Notes: a model not told the origin generated them from the letters alone. A stretch of DNA of 64,000 bases from Catenibacillus sp964565805 (GCA_964565805.1 CAZMGH010000008.1:14577-78576); one strand, 5' to 3'; positions 8,556 to 18,101 are shown, numbered from the stretch's first letter. Translations and numbers: made by a program.

Positions 8556-10154
8556 TTACTGATTACTAGCGAGCCATTCATCTAACTGGCTCTGGTAAGC
8601 GCTGACCAGCTCATCAATGCCGCTGGCCGTTAATTCGTCAAGGAATTGCTGATAGTATGTGTCATAATCCTGAGAACAGGAACCGGACAAGATCGTTGCT
8701 TTGTATTTTTCAAAAACATTCGTGCATGCGGTAAGCGTTGCCTCAAGGCCGGTGTTGTCCAGATTAAAGCCCAGATACGGGGATACTTCCGCAGCCTGGT
8801 TCGCCTCTTCCTGCTGCTGACGGATGTCCGGATCGTTTCCTACCCACGGGGTTACGTTCAGCCGGTTGCCATAAAGGAAATCTGCAATATGGTACTGGAC
8901 CGTATCTGCGGTGACGCCTTCAGGATAATCAGCTAATCCATCCTCATTAATCACATAGTCCCTTCCCTCAATGCCCCATGAAAGAAGATCTCCAAGGCCG
9001 CTGTCGCCATCATAAAGGAGATTAAGGAATTTAATGGCTGCCTCCGGTTCAATGGCAGTTACGGGAACTGCAAAACCGAATTTTGTAAGGTTTCCGGTAG
9101 TTATCATGGAAGAACTCTCATCAACAGGATTTAAAACGATCATATCGTAGCCTGTGGCTGCAATAGATGTGGCTTCGCCTCCCACTTCGGTGGTTGTAAT
9201 AAGGCCGCTGCCTATACCATTTTTCAAAAGGGTCGTTCCAAAATCTTGAGACAGGGCGGCATCCGAATAAATGATCCCCTCCTGATACCAGTCATACGTC
9301 CGGCGAAGGACTTCCTGGACGTCTTCATTAAAATACATACATTCCACTTCTCCTGTCTCTTTGTTTGCCATAAAGAGATTTAAAGAATCACCAAGATTAT
9401 CATAGACATAACCGTCAGAAAAATCATCTCCCGGACTTAAAGTGGGATTGGCTACAAGGACGCTGCCGTTAACGTCGGCATTTACAAGGCCTTGACCGGA
9501 CTGTTCAGCGATTGCTATAAGCGCTTCCTCGATCTCTGTCCAGGTTGTGGCGTTTTCGATCAGCTCTGTTACACCAGCGTCATCTGCCAGATCCCTGCGT
9601 ACAAGGAGCATTGATTTATAGGTCAAAGGGCCGTAATTGCCAACGCCGTAGATACGTCCGTCTTTTGATGTAGCCTGCAAAAGGTCTTCGCCTAAAGTAG
9701 CTGTGATCTCGGAGCCATACTCTTCCAGGTAATCTGTAATGTCCATCAACTGGTTCTGAGCCATAAAAGTCGTATAAGTCGTACTGGAGTCCGGAGTAAA
9801 CATCATCAGATCCATATCCTCATTTCCCGTGATCATCATGGAAACTTGAGTTCCATATTGAGAAGAGTCGATCCAGATAAGATCTACAGCCACATTGATC
9901 TCACGCTGGGTAATTTCATTAACCGCTTCCTCCACAGCGACGGTGGCGGATTCCTCCACTGCGCCAAGCGTACGCAGGACAACGGTGATCTCTGTCAATT
10001 CTTCAGATCCGTCCTGGGCCTGAGCGTCATCGCTTTGGACACTTTCAGACGCGGCGCCGCTTTCAGATGTAACAGCTTCACTTTCCGGATTTCCTCCGCA
10101 GCCAGAAAGTATTACCCCAGCTAAAACAACAGGTAATAATTTTTTAAACTTCAT
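8556..10154 (-). CDS. Extracellular solute-binding lipoprotein, CUT1 type (system A)
   Basis: 532 residues. A type II signal peptide with lipobox ILSGC (Cys about 19) is followed by an acidic Ser/Glu-rich linker and a family 1 solute-binding domain of the LplA type (VVLRTLGAVEESATVAV near the start, GIEGRDYVIN and AIKFLNLLYDGD later). It is anchored outside the membrane and delivers a glycoside or oligosaccharide to the permeases at 4733-6946. The start is supported by AGGAGGAGG. It is clearly paralogous to the lipoprotein at 26452-27999. Because C-glycoside deglycosidase genes lie directly downstream, the ligand may be a plant glycoside; that is inference. Confidence 0.9.
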   Translation of the reverse strand: MKFKKLLPVVLAGVILSGCGGNPESEAVTSESGAASESVQSDDAQAQDGSEELTEITVVLRTLGAVEESATVAVEEAVNEITQREINVAVDLIWIDSSQYGTQVSMMITGNEDMDLMMFTPDSSTTYTTFMAQNQLMDITDYLEEYGSEITATLGEDLLQATSKDGRIYGVGNYGPLTYKSMLLVRRDLADDAGVTELIENATTWTEIEEALIAIAEQSGQGLVNADVNGSVLVANPTLSPGDDFSDGYVYDNLGDSLNLFMANKETGEVECMYFNEDVQEVLRRTYDWYQEGIIYSDAALSQDFGTTLLKNGIGSGLITTTEVGGEATSIAATGYDMIVLNPVDESSSMITTGNLTKFGFAVPVTAIEPEAAIKFLNLLYDGDSGLGDLLSWGIEGRDYVINEDGLADYPEGVTADTVQYHIADFLYGNRLNVTPWVGNDPDIRQQQEEANQAAEVSPYLGFNLDNTGLEATLTACTNVFEKYKATILSGSCSQDYDTYYQQFLDELTASGIDELVSAYQSQLDEWLASNQ

Positions 10155-10175
10155 AAAAAACCTCCTCCTATCTCG

Positions 10176-11168
10176 TTACAGTTTAAATAAACGTTCTGCA
10201 TTTTTATGGCAGACCGCTTCAAGTTCAGCTTTAGTAAAACGGCAGGCTTCCAACTGATCTATGGCCTGTGTTGTCGGAAAATGAGGGTAATCTGTGCCAA
10301 ATAAGATCTTGTCAATACCTAATGCCTCAATAGCGCAGGCCATTGTTTCCGGACGGTAGCCTCCGCTGGTAACAATGTACAGATTTTTTTTCAGATACTC
10401 TGAAGGCGGCCGGGTCATGATCCCCTGTTCCCAGAGCCTACGACATTCATAGCCTTCATCCAGGCGTTTTAAACAATATGGAATCGTTTCCCCCATATGC
10501 CCGATGATTATTTTCAACTCCGGGTGCCTTTCAAAAACACCGTTAAAAACCATACGCAGCACAAGGGTACCGGTAACAAACCCCCAGTCCCACGTATTGC
10601 CAAGAAGGGCAGGACAGCCGTCAAAAGCCCGCAGCTGATCCGGTTCCGGATTTCTTGGATGGATATATAATGGAACGTCCAGCGCTTCCATGGTATCCCA
10701 AAGAGGATCATAGCATGGATCATCATAGTAAGGGTAATCCCCAACGCCTGTCTGCCCATGGACAAAGCCGCCCAAAAAATTTTTTTCCCGGACACAGCGT
10801 TTCAGTTCCTTTGCCGCAGCCTGGGGATCTTGCATCGGCAAAAGCGCCAGGCCTTTGAAATGCCGGGGAGATTGGGAAACAAATGCTTCTGTCATATCAT
10901 TTACCTTAATAGCCGTTTCCTCAGCCTGGCGGGGATCTTTAAAAAACTGGACCGCCTGTGTGTTTGGCGAAAGGATTTGAATATCGATACCGGCTTGTTT
11001 CATTGTTGGCAGGCGATGCTCGTTTATCGGTGTATCAAAAAGTGTTTTTAAATATTGGCTTCTTGTCTCGTCAGCAGCGAAAGGAAAAGAAATATCTTTC
11101 ATGGCTTCACTATCAAATTGACGAAAAATCTCATTTTCTATGTGTTCTTCTACAGCAATTTTTCTCAT
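10176..11168 (-). CDS. Amidohydrolase-2 family metal-dependent decarboxylase-like protein
   Basis: 330 residues of the amidohydrolase-related family that includes gamma-resorcylate, 2,3-dihydroxybenzoate and aminocarboxymuconate-semialdehyde decarboxylases. Candidate metal and catalytic residues are Glu8 (in VEEH), His170 (YIHPRNPE), His224 (IIGHMGE) and Asp293 (FGTDYPH). These match the Glu-His-His-Asp set of gamma-resorcylate decarboxylase. It is the first gene of the operon running to 3010, which suggests that an aromatic acid or lactone is processed alongside glycoside cleavage. A hydrolase role is the main alternative. The start ATG 11168 follows GGAGGGATGCT. Confidence 0.82.
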   Translation of the reverse strand: MRKIAVEEHIENEIFRQFDSEAMKDISFPFAADETRSQYLKTLFDTPINEHRLPTMKQAGIDIQILSPNTQAVQFFKDPRQAEETAIKVNDMTEAFVSQSPRHFKGLALLPMQDPQAAAKELKRCVREKNFLGGFVHGQTGVGDYPYYDDPCYDPLWDTMEALDVPLYIHPRNPEPDQLRAFDGCPALLGNTWDWGFVTGTLVLRMVFNGVFERHPELKIIIGHMGETIPYCLKRLDEGYECRRLWEQGIMTRPPSEYLKKNLYIVTSGGYRPETMACAIEALGIDKILFGTDYPHFPTTQAIDQLEACRFTKAELEAVCHKNAERLFKL

Positions 11169-11300
11169 AGCATCCCTCCGGCTATTGTGATAATTTCCAA
11201 TTAATCCGTTAATCTAATGCTATTTTAATGTATTATGCACTACTATTCAAGCTTACAGTCAGGACGCAAATCATCAGTTAGAGAAGTAACTTATCAAAAA

Positions 11301-11329
11301 TTGACAAGTTTTTTTAAAACTGATACAAT
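11301..11329 (+). promoter_or_regulatory. Sigma-70-type promoter
   Basis: TTGACA at 11301-11306, a 17-bp spacer and TACAAT at 11324-11329. It faces the amidohydrolase gene at 11470; the start point would fall at the edge of the 100-N gap. Confidence 0.75.
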
Positions 11330-11330
11330 G

Positions 11331-11430
11331 NNNNNNNNNNNNNNNNNNNNNNNNNNNNNNNNNNNNNNNNNNNNNNNNNNNNNNNNNNNNNNNNNNNNNN
11401 NNNNNNNNNNNNNNNNNNNNNNNNNNNNNN
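11331..11430. other. Assembly gap, 100 N
   Basis: Exactly 100 N in the intergenic region between the decarboxylase and amidohydrolase genes. Unlike the first gap, its flanks show no duplication, so real sequence of unknown length may be missing. The 11169-11469 interval otherwise holds the divergent promoters and no gene. Confidence 0.98.
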
Positions 11431-11469
11431 AAAAACGCGGCATAGATAATGAAAGGAGATCAGAAATAA

Positions 11470-12678
11470 GTGGAAAAATTTTCAATAATCAATGCCGGCC
11501 AGATCATTACAGGAAACGGAAATGTTCTGGGAAGCGGCTCTATGATTTGTGTAGAAAACGGGGCAATAACTTATGTCGGACCAGAAAACAGGGAGCGCCA
11601 GAGCGAACATATGATTGACGCCGACCAAATGACAGTTATGCCGGGACTGATCGACGCTCACATACACTTCCAGGGATCCCTTCCTCCAAAGCCCTTTGGG
11701 CGCAGGCACTTTCCGGAGTTGTCTTTGCTTAAAGCAATCAATGACGCTGAAACTTTGATCCATTTCGGCTTTACTTCTGTCCGGGACTGCGGAGGCATGA
11801 ATGGATTATATATAAAAGAAGCCGCTTCTATCGGCCTGCTAAAAAACATCCCAAGAGTCATTGCCTGCGGGAACGTACTCGTTCCCACAAATTACGGTCT
11901 GGATGATCCTCAGCTCCCAGATGTATGTTTTGACGCAAGAACAAACAGATCTACGGAATTTCTTATTTCAGACGGTGCGGAGGCCTGTCTAAAAAGCTGC
12001 AGGATCGCCGTTCGCAACGGCGCTGATTTCATAAAAATTTTCCAGAGCGGAAATTACGCGTTTCCTCACTGTGATGACAGCATCTCTATGTTTACCGAAA
12101 GCGAATTGTCCGCCATTGTCGAAGCCGCGCGCCAGGCCGGAGGAAAAATCGTAGCTGCCCACTGTCAAAGCGACGACAGCTGCCGCAAAGCAATCTTGTG
12201 CGGAGTGAAATCTATCGAACATGCCGTAGGCATCAGCAAAGAAACAGCAGCTATAGGAACGGAAAAGGGAGTTATCTTCACTTCCGCGCTTACTTTCGCC
12301 AAAAATGAACCTAATTGCAGCGAAGAAACATGGGAGAAGCTTGTTAGCGGATACAAAAATATCCGCGAAGCCGGCGGATTACTTGCTATTGGTTCGGATA
12401 TGAACGGTTCCGATATGTTTCCATTCGGATATAATGCCAGAGAATTAGAATATTTGGTAAATTATTGCGGCTTTACAGCCTTAGAAGCGATCACGGTAGG
12501 AACCAGGAACGGCGCCATCGCTTTAGGTATCGAGAACAAGACCGGAACCATAGAAGCCGGTAAATCCGCAGATCTTCTGATCGTCAATGGGGACCCGCTC
12601 ACAGACATCCGTATCCTGTCATCAGAAGACTCCATTAAAAAAGTTTTTATAAACGGCGTCTCTGTAAAGAGCAATTAA
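11470..12678 (+). CDS. Metal-dependent amidohydrolase, imidazolonepropionase/prolidase-like
   Basis: 402 residues of the amidohydrolase superfamily, subtype I. Visible metal-site motifs are HIH in GLIDAHIHFQG, a Lys likely to be carbamylated in DFIKIFQSG, His in AAHCQSD, His in SIEHAVG and Asp in AIGSDMNG. The C-terminal GKSADLLIVNGDPL strand is typical. Substrates for close families include imidazolonepropionate, aryl dipeptides and N-acyl or lactone compounds. The GTG start at 11470 follows AAAGGAGAT at good spacing. It is the first gene of a plus-strand unit with the symporter at 12801. Confidence 0.85.
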   Translation: MEKFSIINAGQIITGNGNVLGSGSMICVENGAITYVGPENRERQSEHMIDADQMTVMPGLIDAHIHFQGSLPPKPFGRRHFPELSLLKAINDAETLIHFGFTSVRDCGGMNGLYIKEAASIGLLKNIPRVIACGNVLVPTNYGLDDPQLPDVCFDARTNRSTEFLISDGAEACLKSCRIAVRNGADFIKIFQSGNYAFPHCDDSISMFTESELSAIVEAARQAGGKIVAAHCQSDDSCRKAILCGVKSIEHAVGISKETAAIGTEKGVIFTSALTFAKNEPNCSEETWEKLVSGYKNIREAGGLLAIGSDMNGSDMFPFGYNARELEYLVNYCGFTALEAITVGTRNGAIALGIENKTGTIEAGKSADLLIVNGDPLTDIRILSSEDSIKKVFINGVSVKSN

Positions 12679-12712
12679 CAGTCCTGATACAAATAACAGG
12701 GAGGTGATGCCC

Positions 12713-12757
12713 ATGGGCTGGCTGCCGTGGTCTGTCTTTACAGCCATTATCACATGA
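12713..12757 (+). CDS. Tiny ORF with strong ribosome site (14 aa, possible truncated membrane peptide)
   Basis: GGGAGGTG precedes an ATG at 12713 that opens MGWLPWSVFTAIIT and then meets TGA. Read past the TGA, the frame continues as a hydrophobic then basic stretch (GVLVWRKYILEE) for another 20 residues. This would make a typical one-span accessory peptide of a transporter, here cut by a stop. It lies between the amidohydrolase and the symporter genes. It may be a relic or a leader; function is unknown. Confidence 0.35.
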   Translation: MGWLPWSVFTAIIT

Positions 12758-12800
12758 GGTGTTTTAGTTTGGAGAAAGTATATTTTGGAGGAAATATGTT

Positions 12801-14198
12801 ATGGGAGAAAACAATTCTAAACCAGTTAAAACCAAATTGCCATTTGGCAGAAAATTAGCATATGGACTGGGCGATGTGGGGGCGTCCTGTTCTAATGTTA
12901 TATTTGCCTCTTATTTTCTTGTATATTGCACAAATGTTTTGCAGATTTCCGCGTCTATGGCCTCCATCATTTTGATGGGCGCCAGAATTTTTGACATCAT
13001 AAACGATTCGTGGTGGGGGAATTGGACCGATAATAAAGCAAACTGCGCCTTCGGAAAATACCGGAAGCAAATGATCATCTGGATCATTCCGGCAATTATC
13101 CTTACATGTCTGATGTTCGGCGCTCCTTCCAGTATAAAAGGCACTACACTGGCAATCGTTTATGCCGCTGTAATATATTTTATGTGGACATTCTGCTTCA
13201 GCGGTTGGAATTGCGCATATACAGGGCTTTCCGCTGTCATCACACCGGATCATAAAGAAAGAGGTTCAGCCGCTTCCTGGCGGATGGGGTTAATGATGCT
13301 TTCCAACATTGCTATTGTAGCAATCGTAACCCACTTTACAGCAATCTACGGAGAGGATTCCTCAATCGGATGGAGAATATCTATTATTCTTCTTTCTATT
13401 GCAGGCTTTATCATTTGCCTGGTCACGGTCCTGGGTTCAAAAGAAATCATCACTGTAGCGCCTGTTCCAAAGGAAGAGCGGGACGGCATCTTCAAAAATA
13501 TTGCAACATGTTTGCACAACAAACAGTTTATGCTCGTCGCGATCATATCTATAGCTGTGGGTGTCGCTGTAAACGGAAGGAACGGGGTAATGTCCTATTA
13601 CTTTATTTATATCGCCCACGACTATACCGCCATGTCGATTTTCGCTACGGTATTCTGTCTTGGAGGAATGGCCGGATGCCTTCTGTTCAGTTATTTTTCA
13701 AATTTGTTTAAAAGCAAAGGCCGCGCGAGCCAATTATACGCAATTATCGGTATTATTTTCACTATAGGAATGTATTTCACTTCTTATGATGTTCATGGCG
13801 TTTTATGGTTCATCTGCGTGTTTTTCTCCTACTTCGGCTCCTTTGGTCTTATGTCCGGTTTTTTCAGTATGACGCCGGATACAGCCGATTACGGATACAA
13901 ATTGACCGGAAAATATCAGATCGGTGTTTACAGCGCTCAGATCACATTCTGGCACAAAATGGGCTTTTGCATCATTCAGGGAACCGTCGGTTTTGTCCTG
14001 GACGCTGCCTCATTTGACGCAGCCGCAGATATTCAGACTCAGGCAGCTCAAAATGCGATCCTGACAGAATTTTTCTGGATCCCGGTCATCGCGTTAGCGC
14101 TCTGTTTTGTTTTATTAATATTTTATAAATTAGACTATAAAGCTTGTCAGGAAATCCGCGAAGAAAATGTGGCAAATTACGGAGAATACGTAAACTAA
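12801..14198 (+). CDS. GPH family sugar/cation symporter (MFS)
   Basis: 465 residues with about 12 membrane spans. The N-terminal KLAYGLGDVGAS and ARIFDIINDSWWGNWTD, and the later SYFGSFGLMSGFFSMTPD with DTADYGYKLTG, are hallmarks of the glycoside-pentoside-hexuronide:cation symporters (MelB, XylP, UidB). It should import a glycoside or sugar acid with Na+ or H+. GGAGGAAAT lies just before ATG 12801. It is probably co-transcribed with the amidohydrolase at 11470 and ends at a bidirectional terminator. Confidence 0.9.
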   Translation: MGENNSKPVKTKLPFGRKLAYGLGDVGASCSNVIFASYFLVYCTNVLQISASMASIILMGARIFDIINDSWWGNWTDNKANCAFGKYRKQMIIWIIPAIILTCLMFGAPSSIKGTTLAIVYAAVIYFMWTFCFSGWNCAYTGLSAVITPDHKERGSAASWRMGLMMLSNIAIVAIVTHFTAIYGEDSSIGWRISIILLSIAGFIICLVTVLGSKEIITVAPVPKEERDGIFKNIATCLHNKQFMLVAIISIAVGVAVNGRNGVMSYYFIYIAHDYTAMSIFATVFCLGGMAGCLLFSYFSNLFKSKGRASQLYAIIGIIFTIGMYFTSYDVHGVLWFICVFFSYFGSFGLMSGFFSMTPDTADYGYKLTGKYQIGVYSAQITFWHKMGFCIIQGTVGFVLDAASFDAAADIQTQAAQNAILTEFFWIPVIALALCFVLLIFYKLDYKACQEIREENVANYGEYVN

Positions 14199-14222
14199 CC
14201 ATCAGGACTACCAAACAAGATA

Positions 14223-14261
14223 AAAGGGGTATTTTTGTTATTGCGGCATAAATACCCCTTT
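14223..14261. terminator. Bidirectional terminator hairpin
   Basis: A perfect 12-bp stem, AAAGGGGTATTT (14223-14234) pairing with 14250-14261, between two convergent genes. On the minus strand it is followed by TTTTA. Confidence 0.75.
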
Positions 14262-14959
14262 CAACCTTGTTTAATATTTTCCGAAATATGAAGCGCCATA
14301 AACTGCTGCGCCGCAAAAGCGTTTTTCTCGGCGATCGCATCCAAGATCATTTCATGATATTTAAAACTACTCTTAATAATATGCCGTTGATACTCGATTG
14401 TTTCCAGATTCTCCGGATGTGAAATGATCGAACCGACTCTGTCAACAATTTCATTGCGGCATGCGCACAGAATCTCACTGTGAAATTCTGTGTCCAACAA
14501 ACGCAGCTCTATTATGGACTTATCATCCACAGTTTCACTTTTTAAAATCAGTTCTTTATACTTTTCTTCAAATTCTTTATGTGTCTGTCGCAGATGCATC
14601 AATTCTCTTTTTTCAATGCGGCTGGTTGCCAGAGATACAAACACCGGCTGGACGAGCAGTGAAAACTCCTGCAGATCGCGCAAACACATCGAACGATCCA
14701 TGAACCTGATGCCAAGGGGGTCGTCAGACATGCCGGGCTTTTCTGACACATATGTTCCGTCGCCGCGCCGTATTTCCAGTATATTCCTCGCGCACAAAAG
14801 CTTGATCGCTTCCCGGATGGTCGTACGGCTGACCGAATATTCATCTGCCAATTCTGATTCTATCGGAATCTTGCTGCCGGGAGTATAGCGCGTCGCAATC
14901 GTTTCGATAAGCCTGTCAGCCACCTCTGTAACCAAAGAAATTCTTTTTGTCTTTCCCAT
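14261..14959 (-). CDS. GntR family regulator, FadR/FCD subfamily
   Basis: 232 residues: a winged helix (about residues 8-75, with LADEYSVSRTTIREAIKLL and RRGDGTYV) and an all-helical FCD effector domain. The FCD metal-site residues are suggested by DTEFHSEIL and the paired His residues near the C-terminus (MILDAIAEKNAFAAQQFMA region, ALHISE). Such repressors typically answer to organic acids or sugar acids. It sits in the middle of the catabolic island and is the natural candidate to control the SLC13-SDR operon and the divergent aldolase operon. Confidence 0.9.
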   Translation of the reverse strand: MGKTKRISLVTEVADRLIETIATRYTPGSKIPIESELADEYSVSRTTIREAIKLLCARNILEIRRGDGTYVSEKPGMSDDPLGIRFMDRSMCLRDLQEFSLLVQPVFVSLATSRIEKRELMHLRQTHKEFEEKYKELILKSETVDDKSIIELRLLDTEFHSEILCACRNEIVDRVGSIISHPENLETIEYQRHIIKSSFKYHEMILDAIAEKNAFAAQQFMALHISENIKQG

Positions 14960-15127
14960 ATTCGCTAGTCCTTATTAAAGTGTTTATTTCGTACCTTTTA
15001 ACTTCATCTCTGTTAATAATATAACATACATTCCCTGCTATTGGCAAGTACCGGAACAGGACTTCTTACCCGTATTTGTTACCAGGCTGCCATTCACGCA
15101 GCGACCAGTAACAAGCCAGAAAAGAAA

Positions 15128-15171
15128 ATCCTCCAAAGGATACCCGCATGACCCGGAGTCCTTTGGAGGAT
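15128..15171 (-). terminator. Terminator after the SDR gene
   Basis: A perfect 13-bp stem (ATCCTCCAAAGGA at 15128-15140 with 15159-15171). On the minus strand the hairpin is followed by a TTTTCTTTT tract, ending the SLC13-SDR operon. Confidence 0.75.
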
Positions 15172-15193
15172 CAATTATGATCGCCGACAAAAA

Positions 15194-16045
15194 TTATACT
15201 CTATATCCGCCATTCATAAGAATATTCTGTCCTGTAATGTAGGCCGCGCCCTCAGATACCAGATAGGATACGCACATTGCCGCATCGTGAGGCGTTCCAT
15301 GACGGCCAATCGGAATAACAGGAGCTCCGCCGCCTTTTGCATCGGCTGCCACATCCCGCTTCATAGATTCCTCAACCGAAATTCCCAGCGCTTCTGCCTG
15401 TTCGATTTTGGCAGCATCCCGGAAGTTGGTATCAAAAGCCATAGGACTGATCGCATTAACTGTAATTCCATATTCAGCTAATTCAAGGGCGAAAACTTTA
15501 GTTATTCCCAATACGCCATGCTTGGCCGCGCAATAACCAACACCATGAAACATCGCTTCTACGCCAGCCTGGGAGGAAAAAAGAACGACGGACTTTCCAG
15601 CGGTTCCATCAGGGTCTGAAATCATCACTTTGCCGACTTCCTGACACAACAGGAACACACCCGTAAGATTTGCGGCGATCAGCGCCTGCCATTTTTCATA
15701 AGGCAGTTCCATAATGGCGGCATTCGGCCCGCGCATTCCGGCACAGTTGACCAAAATGTCGATCTTTCCAAATTTATCTACCGCAGCAGCCACTGCGCGC
15801 TTCACGTCTTCTGGGACTCCAAGATCGGCTTCTACAGCCAGCGCCTGGCATCCCAACGCCTCAATATCTTTAACGATAGCAGGCATTCCACCCCAGTCTT
15901 TATCCTCCGGACGCAGGGTCGGCGGAATCATAAATTTGTCAACAAGGACGATATCGTTTCCTTCCCGTGCCAATTGCATAGCAACTTCCCGTCCCATACT
16001 ATGCTTTGCGGCAACTCCTGTAACTAACGCGATTCGTTTTTTCAT
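15194..16045 (-). CDS. SDR family NAD(P)-dependent oxidoreductase
   Basis: 283 residues, a classical short-chain dehydrogenase. The nucleotide loop is VTGVAAKHSMGREVA, a variant of TGxxxGxG. NCAGMRG follows the fourth strand, and the catalytic set is Ser in LFSSQAG with Tyr and Lys in YCAAK. It ends with ITGQNILMNGGYRV as usual for sugar or 3-oxoacyl-type reductases. It would oxidise or reduce a hydroxyl of the compound imported by the SLC13-type transporter encoded 50 bp upstream. Because 3-oxo-glucosides are the substrates of C-glycoside deglycosidases, a role in oxidising the sugar is possible but speculative. Confidence 0.88.
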   Translation of the reverse strand: MKKRIALVTGVAAKHSMGREVAMQLAREGNDIVLVDKFMIPPTLRPEDKDWGGMPAIVKDIEALGCQALAVEADLGVPEDVKRAVAAAVDKFGKIDILVNCAGMRGPNAAIMELPYEKWQALIAANLTGVFLLCQEVGKVMISDPDGTAGKSVVLFSSQAGVEAMFHGVGYCAAKHGVLGITKVFALELAEYGITVNAISPMAFDTNFRDAAKIEQAEALGISVEESMKRDVAADAKGGGAPVIPIGRHGTPHDAAMCVSYLVSEGAAYITGQNILMNGGYRV

Positions 16046-16098
16046 TTTGTTTCCTCCATTTCATTAAGTTCGTTCAGGCGTTTATCAAACCTTCCAGC

Positions 16099-17583
16099 TT
16101 ATAGCAAATAAGATAACAAAGTAAATATTACAGCCATCAATAAAATGCCCATGATCAAAACACCGCCGCCGCACCTGTATAAAAATCCCTGGTCTTTTTG
16201 GATCCTGGGCGTTGTCAAAAACAGCGGAGCGTAACCGCTGGCAGACATCGTCATATAGGCAAAGCAGGCAGCCATGGTAACTGCCGCGGCCCACATAGTA
16301 ACTTCGATCCCCTGATTCTCATAATAGGTTAATGCAAATGGCAATGTCAGCGTACCAACCACCATGCCCACAGCCACATTGGACATAAAATTTGTGAAAA
16401 CAGTGGCGATCAGGCAGATTAAAAGAATGAAAACAGGGTAAGGAAGACCGCCAAAAACAGGCTCCAGTATGAGATTTAACCACTCCTGAACGCCAAACTC
16501 ACTGGAAGTCAACATTCCGCCAACTACCGTAAAGATACAAGTCGTTAGGATCAGAGGCCAGGAAATCCCTTCCTGGAAGGTTTTAACATCCGGAACCAGA
16601 TAATCCCCCCGCTCACGAAGCAAAAAGAAAACAGCTATAACTAAGATGAACCAAGAGGATTGATCCAGCGAAGTTAACAACCCGCCCACAAAACTATCCC
16701 CGCTGACCAATCCACTACAAAGGGAATAAGCAATGCCGACTAAGAAGGTTACGATCACAATGATTTGTTTTCGAGTAAGTTTTGTGTTTGCCGCATCAGC
16801 AATCTGCGTAACATCATATTCTCTCAGTTTTTGTACATTGACCTTTGCCAGCTTTATCAAGAAGGTCACCACAAGAGAAAACAGGATCAAAAATAATGCA
16901 ATTGCTACCATATACTTGCCATAGCTTAAGGAAACCCCACTTTCTGCCATCGCTGTCATGAGATTGCCAAAAATAACCAGAGCAAGTCCCTGGTACGGGA
17001 TCAGGGCCATGCCTGAACATGCAGCTACAAAAGCCCCCAAGGAGAGCCACTGTGAAAAACGTCCCTGTTTTTCTTCTCCTAAATTAACAATGATCGACTC
17101 CATCAACGCCAGAACGAAAACAACGCCGCCGATACTGGCAACCGCGCCCATAAGGGCAGATACACAAAAGAAAATAAACATGAACAGGTATGGGTGGCCC
17201 TTGATCGTTTTTCTCGACAACAACCACCTGGAAATAAATTCTCCTGTCCCTGTGGCAATCAGCAGCTGGCAAAGCACATAGACGAAAATCAACTGAACCA
17301 CATTTGCATTGCCAAAGCTTGCAGCCCACAGATCTGAAGGCGTATACGCCCCCGAAGTGATCACTGCAATGAAGCCTAATAGACACGGGGTGATTAAGCC
17401 AAAATCATTAAACGAGAGCATAACGATCAGCCCGACAAAAATACAGATCGCCTGAACTCCCAGCCGGTTCACCGGCCCCCATGTAGGCAAGATCCGCCCC
17501 AGGACAAAGATAAGAAACAAACTGATAAACAGCTTGATCACATACACCGTATAGTTTGTACGTTTTTCTGTCTTTGCTGGCAT
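16099..17583 (-). CDS. SLC13/DASS-type anion transporter
   Basis: About 494 residues with 11-13 hydrophobic segments. A central FTNFMSNVAVGMVVGTLTLPFA stretch (spanning about residues 395-415) resembles the conserved SNT-type motif of divalent anion:Na+ symporters and related arsenite/citrate permeases. It should import a di- or monocarboxylate. ATG 17583 is chosen because AAAGGAGTC lies just upstream; the in-frame GTG at 17598 is part of that ribosome site. It is the first gene of a two-gene unit with the SDR. Confidence 0.8.
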   Translation of the reverse strand: MPAKTEKRTNYTVYVIKLFISLFLIFVLGRILPTWGPVNRLGVQAICIFVGLIVMLSFNDFGLITPCLLGFIAVITSGAYTPSDLWAASFGNANVVQLIFVYVLCQLLIATGTGEFISRWLLSRKTIKGHPYLFMFIFFCVSALMGAVASIGGVVFVLALMESIIVNLGEEKQGRFSQWLSLGAFVAACSGMALIPYQGLALVIFGNLMTAMAESGVSLSYGKYMVAIALFLILFSLVVTFLIKLAKVNVQKLREYDVTQIADAANTKLTRKQIIVIVTFLVGIAYSLCSGLVSGDSFVGGLLTSLDQSSWFILVIAVFFLLRERGDYLVPDVKTFQEGISWPLILTTCIFTVVGGMLTSSEFGVQEWLNLILEPVFGGLPYPVFILLICLIATVFTNFMSNVAVGMVVGTLTLPFALTYYENQGIEVTMWAAAVTMAACFAYMTMSASGYAPLFLTTPRIQKDQGFLYRCGGGVLIMGILLMAVIFTLLSYLL

Positions 17584-17714
17584 AATGACTCCTTTCACTT
17601 TACGGATTTAGACTTGTTTTCTGTTACATTTTCCACTCTCCATTAATCCTTCTCCATAAATCACCTTCCTTCTTTGTTTTTAAGACCCGTGCATATTACG
17701 TCATATCTTTAATT

Positions 17715-17744
17715 ATACTATCATAGTTCCATAAAAATTGTCAA
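17715..17744 (-). promoter_or_regulatory. Sigma-70-type promoter for the SLC13-SDR operon
   Basis: Read on the minus strand: TTGACA at 17744-17739, 18-bp spacer, TAGTAT at 17720-17715. A better TATAAT overlaps three bases further on but at a long spacing. Confidence 0.65.
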
Positions 17745-18101
17745 GTATGCTCATGAATAATTCGGGATTATTTTTTATATATGATAATTTTGTCTATTTA
17801 TTGTCATATATACAAAGATTATTTGTATAATTTATAACAAAGCCTCTGTGTATCCGTATCTGCGGTTCTGTTCGGTAAATATCTGTATTTTTCCCATTTT
17901 CCCCGGGTAGCTTAAAGGCAGAACTCTGCGGAGCTAGTATCGTCCATACAAATATCTCCCTATTATATGATACGTAATATTTATAAAATGTTATTTGTAT
18001 AAATATTGTATAATTATTGCTATTATAATTCGTGTTTTTTGTATATATTTTAATATTAATAATTATATTCATAGTATGTATTATTTTTATTTCAAAAATT
18101 A

